Positions 43,319 through 51,002 of a stretch of 64,000 bases of DNA are shown here, one piece after another (within the stretch, counting starts at the first letter, position 1; every line of letters starts with the position of its first letter). This stretch comes from Syntrophaceae bacterium (GTDB lineage Bacteria; Desulfobacterota; BSN033; UBA1163): positions 1 to 64,000 of the forward strand of contig JACAEX010000001.1 in assembly GCA_013388635.1 (NCBI GenBank), in the 5' to 3' direction. Under the pieces are notes generated by a model. The model was not told the origin of the DNA, made no database searches, and was given only the letters and a program-made list of their open reading frames with translations. Position numbers and translations under genes: made by a program.

Positions 43319-43469
43319 GCTAAGGTAAGGGTAAGGATGCCGGTTTTGTCCTTGGGTTAGGTCATTGGCCTGCCTGCGCGTAGTCCCGCCCTGCGAAGGC
43401 AGATCTTAAATCTCTCACTTTACCCTTCCACTTTGCCCAAACTGGCTTCCTAACCCTAGCCTTAACCTA
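43319..43469. repeat. miniature inverted-repeat element, B type, copy 2
   Basis: The left end GCTAAGGTAAGGGTAAGGAT and the right end CTTCCTAACCCTAGCCTTAA are inverted relatives. The AACTGGCTTC and ACTTTGCCCAAACTGG segments match the element at 4785-4905 in reverse. It lies between hyuA and the dehydrogenase gene. Confidence 0.7.
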
Positions 43470-43515
43470 AATACAATTTTCATGGTTCGCGGGTGACGAA
43501 CCCGTCATGTAGGAT

Positions 43516-45537
43516 TTATTCATGGACGAAGTTCGCGTTGACCTTGGGTCCGTTCTTTATAAAATTCTCCATTCCAATTCTCATATCCTTGGTCAATAAA
43601 CATTCGCCGAAGATCTTGGCTTCCAGTTTCAGTCCCTTTTGAAGGGTCATCTTTGCCCCTTCCAATACGGCTCGCTGAAGCAATGAGTCAATCTTCCGGC
43701 TGAGATGGCCAATATCGACCTCTGGAAGGGTAGGGGGGATCGGGATCGGACCCTTTGGAATCGAAGGGATCCGGACCTTCTTCGAACGGATCTTCTTCAA
43801 CCAGTCGAAAGCCTTTTCGATCAGGTCTCCTTCCACCTCCTGGTGAATCAGGCCGATCTCTTTTGCCTGGGCTGATGAGATCGGATTGGCGTTTCGAAGA
43901 ATGGGCCAAGCCTTCTCCACTCCCACCAGCCTCGGGAGCCTCTGGGTTCCCCCATTTCCGGGGATGATGCCAAGTCTTGGCTCGGGCTGTGCGACAAAGA
44001 CCCTCTGGCCTTTTTTCGCAATTCGGGCAGTGCAGGCCATGGCGATCTCATTCCCTCCACCAAAGGCTAAACCGTTCAATGCACAGACGACAGGCTTGCC
44101 CAGGTTCTCAATCAGATTCAGTACACCCTGGCTCTTCAGGCACAAGGCCTCTGCCTCTTGAGGGGTCTTTAAGGAGGCCAGCATTCCAATGTCTGCCCCT
44201 GAGACAAAGGCCCTGGTTCCGAATCCTGTCAGCACCACTCCCTTGATCTTTGGGTCCCTCTTGATTTTTGTGAAGATCTGCCTTAATTGGTCGAAGACCT
44301 CCTGGTTCAGGGCGTTGAGCACCCTTGGCCTTCGGATCTTGACAATGGCCACATCTTTCTTCTCCTCCCTGAATACCACGGGAATCTTCCAAGGTTTATT
44401 AGAGGCGGCCTGTTTCACAAGAATCCTGGCCACTCTGAAGCCGGAGTTCTCCTTGGCATAGGCCTCCACCAGCTCGAGGGCCTTCTTCACTCCAATCCGA
44501 TTCATCATGGCGAATGGGGGGCTCATGACCAGGCCTACCTCCAATGCCATTTCCAGATCGCCTATGTTTGTGATCCCGCTCTCCACAATTTCACAGGCCA
44601 TCCCGAAGTAAGCTCCCATCACCCGGTTGGAGACGGCTTCATAAATCTCCGGGCTGTATTCGACCGATTCGCCTCTGGCAGCGGTCTCCCAGGGGTTGCC
44701 CGATCTCACCTGGTCGTCCAGTATCTTTGGCGACCTGTACCAGGGCATGATCCTGGTGTTCATCTCTGAGAGGCCATGTTGTGTAATGGGGTTCCCGCCT
44801 GCAAGATTATGGGCGGTGAAAGGGCCGACTCCCATACCGAGGACCTTTTGAGCGATCACATCTGCCTGCTTGATGCTGGCCAGGCCGTTCTCAACCGTCA
44901 AGGCCGTCGCAAGGAAAAGACCTTCAAAGATGGGGTCGACTGCGTAACCGTAACGGCTCTTCACTTTGATCGGGGCCTTGCCCATGAATTCGTAGAGTTT
45001 CATCAGATATTCGACGAGGGCAGGGTCCGTGTCCTTGCCCGGAACGATTTCAACCAATATATTTCTCTCCGCAGGATAGAAATAGTGGATCACCAGGGAG
45101 CGCTTCTTGTTCTTCAGTCTCTGGAAGATCTCCTCAGGCACCATATGTGAGGAGTTGGAGGCGAAGATCGCTGTTCTGGAACAGACTTGCTGGCACTGGT
45201 CGAAGATTTTATGCTTCACCTCCATTCTCTCAAACGCAGCCTCGACAATAAGATCCGCATCCGCGATCTTCCCGTAGTCTGTGGTGAAGAGCATGTTTCT
45301 GAAGATGGCATCGGCCTCATCCTTCTTGAAAACACCCTTTTCGGCAGCCTTGGCCATCTTGGTCTCAGCCTTCTTGGAGCCTGCTTCGAGAGCGGTCTCA
45401 ACGATATCCACCACCACTACAGGGACGCCATAAGAATAAAGGTTCTGGCTGAAATGGAGTGCAATGTCAGGGCCGATGTTGCCCGACCCGATCACCCCCA
45501 CCTTCCGAATGGTTTTCCCGAACATCTTAAATGCCAT
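43516..45537 (-). CDS. 3-hydroxyacyl-CoA dehydrogenase/enoyl-CoA hydratase fusion (dehydrogenase first)
   Basis: The NAD-binding dehydrogenase half comes first (VGVIGSGNIGPDIALHF at ~14-30; catalytic His in SLVIHYFYPAERN). The crotonase half follows from ~400 (VVLTGFGTRAFVSGADI, GGGNEIAMAC and EPRLGIIPGNGGTQRLP, with both catalytic glutamates kept). This order is opposite to FadB/FadJ and is seen in archaeal and some anaerobic bacterial enzymes. It would hydrate an enoyl-CoA and oxidise the 3-hydroxyacyl-CoA. GGAGG precedes the ATG at 45537; the 23 codons upstream come from repeat DNA. The 673-residue length is normal. Confidence 0.9.
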   Translation of the reverse strand: MAFKMFGKTIRKVGVIGSGNIGPDIALHFSQNLYSYGVPVVVVDIVETALEAGSKKAETKMAKAAEKGVFKKDEADAIFRNMLFTTDYGKIADADLIVEAAFERMEVKHKIFDQCQQVCSRTAIFASNSSHMVPEEIFQRLKNKKRSLVIHYFYPAERNILVEIVPGKDTDPALVEYLMKLYEFMGKAPIKVKSRYGYAVDPIFEGLFLATALTVENGLASIKQADVIAQKVLGMGVGPFTAHNLAGGNPITQHGLSEMNTRIMPWYRSPKILDDQVRSGNPWETAARGESVEYSPEIYEAVSNRVMGAYFGMACEIVESGITNIGDLEMALEVGLVMSPPFAMMNRIGVKKALELVEAYAKENSGFRVARILVKQAASNKPWKIPVVFREEKKDVAIVKIRRPRVLNALNQEVFDQLRQIFTKIKRDPKIKGVVLTGFGTRAFVSGADIGMLASLKTPQEAEALCLKSQGVLNLIENLGKPVVCALNGLAFGGGNEIAMACTARIAKKGQRVFVAQPEPRLGIIPGNGGTQRLPRLVGVEKAWPILRNANPISSAQAKEIGLIHQEVEGDLIEKAFDWLKKIRSKKVRIPSIPKGPIPIPPTLPEVDIGHLSRKIDSLLQRAVLEGAKMTLQKGLKLEAKIFGECLLTKDMRIGMENFIKNGPKVNANFVHE

Positions 45538-45549
45538 AGGCACCTCCTC

Positions 45550-45652
45550 CTTGAAATCCGAAATTCGAATGTCGAAATCCGAAACAAAGTGAAGCTCCTC
45601 GCTCACAGGGCGGGGCTTCCCGGCTTTGTGCTTCGGATCTCGAGTTTAACGT
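45550..45652. repeat. ATTCGAA/ATCCGAAA miniature element, shortened
   Basis: GAAATCCGAAATTCGAATGT at one end and GTGCTTCGGATCTCGAGTTT at the other flank a CGGGGCTTCC core. It fills the gap between the mutase stop and the dehydrogenase start. Confidence 0.65.
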
Positions 45653-45653
45653 C

Positions 45654-47282
45654 TTAAAAGATGGATGGTTCTTTGAATTCTCCGTACACCTCCTTAAAGA
45701 CCTTTGTCATCTCGCCTACGGTCGCATAGGCCTTACAGCATTCGAGAAGATAGGGCATCACATTCTTTTCCTGTCTTGCAGCCTTTTCAAGCTCCCTCAA
45801 TAGCTGGCCGACCTTTCGATTGTCTCTCTCCCTTTTGACCTCCTGGAGCCGTTTGATCTGCTCTTCGGCCGATTCCTGACGGTATTCGTGAAGTTCGACC
45901 TCCATCTCTTCGCCCTCTGTATACTTGTTCACCCCCACCTTAATCAGTTCGCCCTTTTGAACACCCTTCTCGAACTCGTAGGCCTGCCTTGCGACCTCGC
46001 GCTGCACATAGCCCGTCTCAACCGCCTTGATCATGCCGCCCATTTCGTCGATCCTCTTCATCTCTTCAAGGATCTTCTCTTCCATCTGCTTGGTCAGGGT
46101 TTCGATGAAATAGGATCCGGCCAGAGGGTCAACCGTATCCCTCAAACCGATCTCTTCCATCAGGATCTGGAATGTCCTGAGGGAGAGAAGGGCAGCCCTC
46201 GGAGTGGGGATCGTATAGGCCTCATCAAAGGAACAGAGCGCTGTGGTCTGCGCACCGCCTAAAGCAGCGGCAAGAGCATAGTAAGCCCCGCGGATGATAT
46301 TATTCTCAGGCTGGGCCTTGGTCATTCCGTATCCACCCCCTCCGAAGATTCCCCGGAGGAGAAGGGATCGGCTCTCTTTGGCCCCGTAGCGTTCTTTTAG
46401 ATTGATCGCCCACAGCTTCCTTGCCGCACGGAACTTGGCCACCTGCTCCCAGAGGTTTCCAAAGACATTGAGGTTAAAGGTGAAGCCTCGAACAAAGTCG
46501 TCGACGTGGTAGCCGCGATGGAGAACCTCTTCGATATAGGTGTTAGCGATCTGAAAGGCATAGGCGATTTCCTGGACCGGAGAACAGCCCGACTCCCGAA
46601 TGTGATACCCGCAGACACTGACCGGGTTGCTTCGAGGAAGCTCTTTCATGGCATATTCGATGGTATCACCGATCAGGCGTACCGCCGGCTTCACTGGGAA
46701 GATCCATGCACCCCGGCCGATCATCTCTTTCAGGATATCGTTTTGAGGGGTGGCGCTGATCCGATCCTTCGAATATCCGAAATTTTCAGCCGTCACCTGG
46801 AACATGGCCAGGATGATGCTGGCCACTGCATTGATGGTCAGACCCACGCCTATCCGGTCGAGGGGGATGCCTTCAAAGGCGATCTCAAAGTCGCGAAGGG
46901 TGTCGACAGCCATGCCGACCCTTCCCACCTCACCCTCTGCCAGAGGATCATCCGAGTCGAGACCCATCTGCGTCGGAAGATCAAAGGCCACATTGAGACC
47001 GGTCTGTCCGTGGGAGATCATCAGTTTGAAACGTTCGTTGGTCTCCTTGGGTGTTCCAAAGCCTGTGTACTGCCTGGTCGTCCATTGCCGGCTCCTGTAG
47101 CCCAGCGGATGGATTCCCCGGGTATACGGATACATGCCCGGAAGGGCGAGATCTTTTTCGGGGTCAAAGCCCACCTCCTCAAGGTCTCTTGCTGTATAGA
47201 GGGGTTTCACATGGATGCCAGACTGCAGGATGACATCCTCCACTTCGTCCCTTTCGTTCTTTATATACTTCGCAACGCCCAT
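45654..47282 (-). CDS. B12-dependent acyl-CoA mutase, catalytic subunit (methylmalonyl-CoA mutase family)
   Basis: A 542-residue TIM-barrel subunit with no B12 domain of its own. In TRQYTGFGT the Tyr aligns with Tyr89 of Propionibacterium methylmalonyl-CoA mutase, and in QNDILKEMIGRGAW the Arg aligns with Arg207, the pair that recognises a free carboxylate; isobutyryl-CoA mutase has Phe and Gln there. HIRESG carries the conserved His near 240. The usual SLTAQQPxNN loop reads GYGMTKAQPENN, a clear departure, so the natural substrate may not be methylmalonyl-CoA. The start codon context is repeat-rich, but the MGVAKY start aligns with the family. Its partner B12 subunit is encoded just upstream. 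Confidence 0.88.
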   Translation of the reverse strand: MGVAKYIKNERDEVEDVILQSGIHVKPLYTARDLEEVGFDPEKDLALPGMYPYTRGIHPLGYRSRQWTTRQYTGFGTPKETNERFKLMISHGQTGLNVAFDLPTQMGLDSDDPLAEGEVGRVGMAVDTLRDFEIAFEGIPLDRIGVGLTINAVASIILAMFQVTAENFGYSKDRISATPQNDILKEMIGRGAWIFPVKPAVRLIGDTIEYAMKELPRSNPVSVCGYHIRESGCSPVQEIAYAFQIANTYIEEVLHRGYHVDDFVRGFTFNLNVFGNLWEQVAKFRAARKLWAINLKERYGAKESRSLLLRGIFGGGGYGMTKAQPENNIIRGAYYALAAALGGAQTTALCSFDEAYTIPTPRAALLSLRTFQILMEEIGLRDTVDPLAGSYFIETLTKQMEEKILEEMKRIDEMGGMIKAVETGYVQREVARQAYEFEKGVQKGELIKVGVNKYTEGEEMEVELHEYRQESAEEQIKRLQEVKRERDNRKVGQLLRELEKAARQEKNVMPYLLECCKAYATVGEMTKVFKEVYGEFKEPSIF

Positions 47283-47284
47283 AC

Positions 47285-47432
47285 ATTACCCCTCAAATCC
47301 GAAATCCGAACATCAAAATCCCAAATTGTTTAAGCACGAAACACTAAATCCTAAACAAAATATTTTCGAAGTCATGCGGTTTAACATCTCTGTTTCGGAT
47401 TTCGTGCTTCGAATTTCGAATTTCCCCGATCA
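47285..47432. repeat. ATTCGAA/ATCCGAAA miniature element
   Basis: CTCAAATCCGAAATCCGAAC at one end and GGATTTCGTGCTTCGAATTT at the other, with an AT-rich core. It lies between the two mutase subunit genes and reaches the end of the B12-subunit gene. Confidence 0.65.
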
Positions 47433-47831
47433 GGGTCGGGGCTTGATGTGTTCTTGGATCCAGCGGATCAGCTCACTGAAAGGAGTTCCTCCAGGGAAAA
47501 TCCCATGAATTCCCATTCTCTGAAGGATCGGGATATCCCTTTTGGGAATGACCCCACCGACGATGACTGAGATATCGTCGATCTTTTTCTCCTCCATCTT
47601 CTTCATCAATTTTTCACAGATCGGCAGGTGCGCACCAGACATGATGGAGAGCCCGATCACATCCACGCCCTCTTGGATAGCGGTATTGATGATCTGATCG
47701 ATGGTCTGATGAAGGCCGGTGTAGATCACCTCCATTCCGGCATCCCGGAGGGCCTGGGCCACGACCTTGGCCCCCCGATCGTGGCCATCGAGGCCAGGCT
47801 TTGCGATCAGGACGCGGACTTTCTTCTCCAC
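47430..47831 (-). CDS. B12-dependent acyl-CoA mutase, cobalamin-binding subunit
   Basis: A stand-alone B12-binding domain of 133 residues. The DxHxxG signature is LDGHDRG (~15-21, the His that ligates cobalt), followed by the phosphate-cradling GLSIMSGAH and the GG loop VIVGGVIP. Such small subunits pair with separate catalytic subunits in isobutyryl- and 2-hydroxyisobutyryl-CoA mutases and some methylmalonyl-CoA mutases. The GTG at 47831 follows AAAGGAGG; the frame opens at a TTG six codons upstream. It is the first catabolic gene after the regulator. Confidence 0.9.
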   Translation of the reverse strand: MEKKVRVLIAKPGLDGHDRGAKVVAQALRDAGMEVIYTGLHQTIDQIINTAIQEGVDVIGLSIMSGAHLPICEKLMKKMEEKKIDDISVIVGGVIPKRDIPILQRMGIHGIFPGGTPFSELIRWIQEHIKPRP

Positions 47832-47850
47832 CCCTCCTCCTTTTAGCAAT

Positions 47851-48022
47851 AAAAATTTCGAATTTCGAAATCCGAATACCGGGCGAAGCGTCCGTTAAGG
47901 ACCGATCCCAAACAGATTCGAATTTTCAAAATTCAAACTTCTCGTGAGGAACGCATTATTTGTTTGGGACATTTTGAAATTTGGTCATTTGAGATTGTTT
48001 CGAATTTCGTACTTCGAATTTA
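47851..48022. repeat. ATTCGAA/ATCCGAAA miniature element, full length
   Basis: A ~170-base copy reading, on the minus strand, AAATTCGAAGTACGAAATTC, then CAAATGACCAAA, then a tail ending CGGATTTCGAAATTCG. The GGTCCTTAACGGACGCTTCG part is shared with 51003-51160. It separates the regulator from the mutase genes. Confidence 0.75.
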
Positions 48023-48028
48023 AAGTTC

Positions 48029-48715
48029 TTACGGAACCATCCTTCCCCGATTGATCTCCTTCAGGATGATCTCCTTCCCTCTTTCCAGGTGCTTTCGGAC
48101 AAGCCTTTCGACCAACCTCGGATCTCTCTTCTTCATGGCTTCTACCATGCGTCGGTGGCCTTCCATGGAGGCATGGATGCCATAGCGGGTCTTAAGCAGG
48201 GCGGAACGATAACGATAAAAATAGTCTCGGAAATTGTTGATCATCTCGGTAAGCTTCTTGCTCTGGCAGGACTGGTAGAGGAGGTCGTGAAATTCGGTAT
48301 GGAGCTCTACGACCTTCTCCTCCTCTCCATTCCGGAGGGCCTTTTCTGTCTCCTGAATCTTCTTCTCCAAAGCAGAGAGCTTATCCGGCGTCATGTGAAG
48401 AGTGGCCAGGTAAGCGGCGTAACTTTCAAGGGCGATCCGGATTCCGAAGATCTCCTCCACATCTTCCACAGTAAATTCTCTGACTACAAAGCCTCCCTGG
48501 GGACGGTGCATGGCCAGACCGTCGCGTTCAAGTTTGTAGAACGCCTCTCTCACGGGAGTACGGCTGATGCCGGTTTGATCAGCCAGTTGTTCTTCGATGA
48601 GGCGTTGGCCTCCTTTCAGTTTTCCGTGGAGGATAGACCTTTTTAGCGCATCATAGACCTCCTCACGCAAGGGTTTTCTCTTAGCCACCCGCATCCCTCC
48701 CAGTATCTTTTTCAC
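48029..48715 (-). CDS. GntR family (FadR/FCD-type) transcriptional regulator
   Basis: An N-terminal winged helix (residues ~10-75: LREEVYDALKRSILHGKLKGG, QTGISRTPVREAFYKLE, GGFVVREFTVED) is followed by an all-helical FCD ligand domain with the metal-binding pattern D/H...H...H (ELHTEFHDLLY, SMEGHRRMVEA). It probably represses the downstream catabolic genes until an acid or acyl-CoA ligand binds. GGAGG five bases before the GTG at 48715 sets the start, giving 228 residues. Palindromic half-sites lie just upstream. It is the first gene of the long minus-strand unit. Confidence 0.88.
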   Translation of the reverse strand: MKKILGGMRVAKRKPLREEVYDALKRSILHGKLKGGQRLIEEQLADQTGISRTPVREAFYKLERDGLAMHRPQGGFVVREFTVEDVEEIFGIRIALESYAAYLATLHMTPDKLSALEKKIQETEKALRNGEEEKVVELHTEFHDLLYQSCQSKKLTEMINNFRDYFYRYRSALLKTRYGIHASMEGHRRMVEAMKKRDPRLVERLVRKHLERGKEIILKEINRGRMVP

Positions 48716-48747
48716 GACAACCTCCTTTTTTGGAAAGATATATTTTG

Positions 48748-48784
48748 TATACCGTATCCAAACCTCATGGCCCTTTATACGGTA
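48748..48784. promoter_or_regulatory. putative operator of the GntR regulator
   Basis: TATACCGTA (48748-48756) and TATACGGTA (48776-48784) contain a perfect inverted TACCGTA/TACGGTA pair, about 28 bp apart centre to centre. They lie 33 and 61 bases upstream of the GTG. FadR-type regulators often bind such sites near their own promoter. This is inference from the pattern. Confidence 0.4.
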
Positions 48785-48850
48785 GGGGTACGCACTTGTC
48801 AAGGACTTTTTTCACCCGAATTCGGTCAGCCTTTTCGGCAGATTCAATCT

Positions 48851-49579
48851 TCAGCACTTCGTCCTGCCGCCCCTTTCTCCCCTCCAGCAAATGAGATTTG
48901 GCGGATGGATGCTTCTTATGATATGACCGGCCAAATCAAAGACCTCTTGGGATTGATCGATGATCGCAGTATCACTGGTGGCCACCACCCCTGGGAACCC
49001 GATAAGGATCTTTTCCGGAACCTTCACCGCCTTGGCATCGCCTAAGAGTCTCTCCTTTTCCAGACAGGCCCTTACCTGATGGGCCAAATTTCCACTCATG
49101 CTGATTGGTGCATCAAAGAGGAAGAGGGTTTGGCGGGGTCTTATCCTTCTTATCACTTCAACGATCAACCGAAGTGCCTCCTCGGTCTTCTCCGTCTTTC
49201 TAAAATTCCCAGAAAGACCAGAGATATCTCTGATCACACCGTCATCTGCAAGGACAAGAGGTCTGGCCGAGAGGCCGGCTTCAATGGTGATGATGACGTT
49301 GTAGCCATCGATCACGAGGTCCTTGCCCTGAATTCTTTTGGCAGGGACTATTTTCTCACGCCTCGATGCTGAATCAGGGTCTGAAAAGACGCCTCGATGG
49401 AGAAGATGGCGATGATCGGAAGTGAGCTGGTAGCGGTTTCCTACCAGTTCCAGCGCAGCCCTCCTCGGATACCCTCGATTGAGGAGGTAACGGAAATCCT
49501 CAGCAGCCTTTTGGAGGTCCTGGGAATTGGTCGTTCTAACAGAGGTTAGTTTTCGCGTCGAAGGATTCACGGGGGACAT
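48851..49579 (-). CDS. DUF434 domain protein with PIN-like C-terminal region
   Basis: The first half (DFRYLLNRGYPRRAALELVGNRYQL, RHLLHRGVFS) matches DUF434, and the second half (LVIDGYNVIITIEAGL, TLFLFDAPISMSGNLAH, GVVATSDTAIID) is a DUF5616-type domain. Its spaced acidic residues recall PIN/NYN nucleases. The family is found in archaea and anaerobes and has no defined job; an RNA- or DNA-processing nuclease is a reasonable guess. The ATG at 49579 is preferred over one 13 codons upstream that lies in an AT-rich non-coding segment. The gene is apparently monocistronic. Confidence 0.75.
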   Translation of the reverse strand: MSPVNPSTRKLTSVRTTNSQDLQKAAEDFRYLLNRGYPRRAALELVGNRYQLTSDHRHLLHRGVFSDPDSASRREKIVPAKRIQGKDLVIDGYNVIITIEAGLSARPLVLADDGVIRDISGLSGNFRKTEKTEEALRLIVEVIRRIRPRQTLFLFDAPISMSGNLAHQVRACLEKERLLGDAKAVKVPEKILIGFPGVVATSDTAIIDQSQEVFDLAGHIIRSIHPPNLICWRGERGGRTKC

Positions 49580-49688
49580 TATACCTAAATTCTGATCAAA
49601 AAAATATAGCAAACCCATTTTTGAATTTTATCCGCCCACGCAGAAGGCCACGGGCTTGGCCTGTCGGGTTCCATTGATAAAAAATAAC

Positions 49689-49724
49689 TTGACGCTGAAA
49701 ATTAAACTGTGATACATATATCAC
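49689..49724 (+). promoter_or_regulatory. promoter with overlapping palindromic operator
   Basis: TTGACG (49689-49694) is followed after 16 bases by GATACA (49711-49716). A perfect inverted repeat GTGATA-CATA-TATCAC (49709-49724) covers the -10 box and ends one base before the ATG at 49726. This is the layout of an autoregulated repressor with a leaderless message. Confidence 0.6.
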
Positions 49725-49725
49725 T

Positions 49726-49944
49726 ATGTCTGCCAAAGAACAATCCATTGAAGCGATCTTGAGAGGACTGGTTAAAAAAGAAGGCTTAACAAAAGTAGCT
49801 CGTGATCTCGGTATTGACCATGCAAGTCTTCATAGGTCTCTTCGGGATGGCTCTAACCTTAAATGGGAGAGAATTAAGAAGTTACTGGACTATTTTGGGT
49901 ATGAGTTTAGAATTGTGAAAAAAAAGAGTGAATCACAGATCTGA
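49726..49944 (+). CDS. small helix-turn-helix protein, likely autorepressor/antitoxin
   Basis: A 72-residue protein whose middle (LTKVARDLGIDHASLHRSLRDG) is a helix-turn-helix, followed by a short basic end (FRIVKKKSE). No ribosome binding site precedes the ATG; the palindrome at 49709-49724 directly abuts it. The nucleotidyltransferase-like gene begins within or just after its end, so the pair is co-transcribed. The arrangement (small DNA binder first, larger partner second, operator on the promoter) is that of toxin-antitoxin-like modules. No specific family name is justified. Confidence 0.7.
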   Translation: MSAKEQSIEAILRGLVKKEGLTKVARDLGIDHASLHRSLRDGSNLKWERIKKLLDYFGYEFRIVKKKSESQI

Positions 49945-49951
49945 CAGGGGC

Positions 49952-50458
49952 ATGGAAGAAAAAGTTATCCGGAGGTTGAATAGGTTAAAGGAGAGAGGAG
50001 TTATTGAGGATTACGCCATTGGTGGCGCCCACGCAGCGGCTTATTATCTCGAACCTGTCAAAGCTCTTGATCTTGCTATTTTTGTATTTGTAGGGTCAGA
50101 ACAGGATTTTTATATTTTTCGCTCTTATCTCAAGAAAGCAGGTTTTAAAATCAGGGGAACTCATGTGATCATTGACGATATACCCGTCCATTTTCTACCT
50201 GGTTCACTGCATCCATTTATCAATGAGGCAGTTAGAAAGGCAAAAAGGATCAGAGTAAGAAATATTCGTACAAAGGTTCTAAGCGTAGAATATTTGATCG
50301 CTTCACTTCTCATGGCTTTTCGGTTGAAAGATAAGATGGCAATCCCTGATCTGTTAGAACTGGCAGATATGGGTAAGTTAAATAAGATTATAGAGAGGTT
50401 TGCTGATGAAGAGACTCCTTTGGATAAAAGACTACAAAGAATTCTGGAAAGTTTTTAA
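49952..50458 (+). CDS. nucleotidyltransferase-like protein with altered catalytic acids
   Basis: The fold signature IGGAHAAAYYLEP (~22-34) followed by ALDLAIFVF resembles the AbiEii/MNT-type nucleotidyltransferase fold. In active members the DxD pair sits at this point; here it reads D-L-A, and the third acid of the usual V-D-F-L strand is a His (IPVHFLPG). The 168-residue protein may therefore bind nucleotide or RNA without transfer, or use other residues. The ATG at 49952 is eight bases after the HTH stop; a GTG at 49928 that overlaps the HTH gene is an alternative. Its partner is the upstream HTH protein. Confidence 0.65.
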   Translation: MEEKVIRRLNRLKERGVIEDYAIGGAHAAAYYLEPVKALDLAIFVFVGSEQDFYIFRSYLKKAGFKIRGTHVIIDDIPVHFLPGSLHPFINEAVRKAKRIRVRNIRTKVLSVEYLIASLLMAFRLKDKMAIPDLLELADMGKLNKIIERFADEETPLDKRLQRILESF

Positions 50459-50921
50459 TCAACAAAGGATGAAAGAAAGAAATTAAGGTCTCTCTCCTTT
50501 AGAAAAAAACTCGAAGTGATGCGAATAAAACCATCTGAAGAGAGGAGATGATAAAGAATCGGTTTCTGCCCTTAGAGGTAGGAGCTGGTAGATCGATTTC
50601 TATTATGAAGGGAAGCGTTATACAGAGGGAGTGGGGAAGGTGAGCAAAAGCCTCTCTGAATAGAGGAATGATGAAAGGGATAATCCTAAATCTGAAATGG
50701 TCGAATGGGGATTTCAAAAACAGGTCATTATCGTTGGGGGAACGAAGAACGGAGAGATTCGAAAAGTCCCCAAGAATCATAAATTGACAGTCATCGTGGA
50801 AAGTGCTAAAAAGGTGTCTAAAAGGGAGGTCGAAATCCTGGGTCGAGTCACATCAATTTTTACAACGCAGACAAATCCGGATAGGAGTATAAAAGTCCTA
50901 ACTATTGGAAATTGTTAAGAC
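50459..50921 (+). other. intergenic region with a doubtful short open frame
   Basis: A 73-codon frame at 50697-50918 (MVEWGFQKQV ... TIGNC) has no recognised family and no good ribosome binding site. It ends just before the tRNA. A further fragment near 50549-50640 reads MIKNRFLPLEVGAGRS with no recognised match. Both may be decayed gene pieces. No terminator is obvious after the nucleotidyltransferase-like gene. Confidence 0.35.
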
Positions 50922-50998
50922 GGGCGATTAGCTCAGCTGGATAGAGCGTTGGTCTCCGGAACCAAAGGCCGTGGGTTCAACTCCCGCATCGCCCACCA
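50922..50998 (+). tRNA. tRNA-Arg (anticodon CCG)
   Basis: A complete 77-base cloverleaf with encoded CCA: acceptor GGGCGAT pairs with ATCGCCC, D-arm AGCTCAGCTGGATAGAGC, anticodon loop CTCCGGA between TTGGT and ACCAA (anticodon CCG, reading CGG), and T-arm GTGGGTTCAACTCCCGC. A T-run follows directly. An ATTCGAA element starts five bases after the CCA. Confidence 0.95.
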
Positions 50999-51002
50999 TT
51001 TT

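Noticed and set aside
45538-45606. N-terminal extension of the dehydrogenase/hydratase fusion to 45606
   Set aside because: The 23 codons are repeat DNA (FDIRISDFKEE is a typical reading) and GGAGG marks the ATG at 45537 as the start.
47832-48028. Cobalamin riboswitch upstream of the mutase genes
   Set aside because: The gap is filled by a repeat element; no B12-box-like conserved core or long structured leader was recognised.
50697-50918. 73-residue gene upstream of the tRNA
   Set aside because: No family resemblance, no ribosome binding site and no conserved neighbours; kept only as a note in the intergenic entry.
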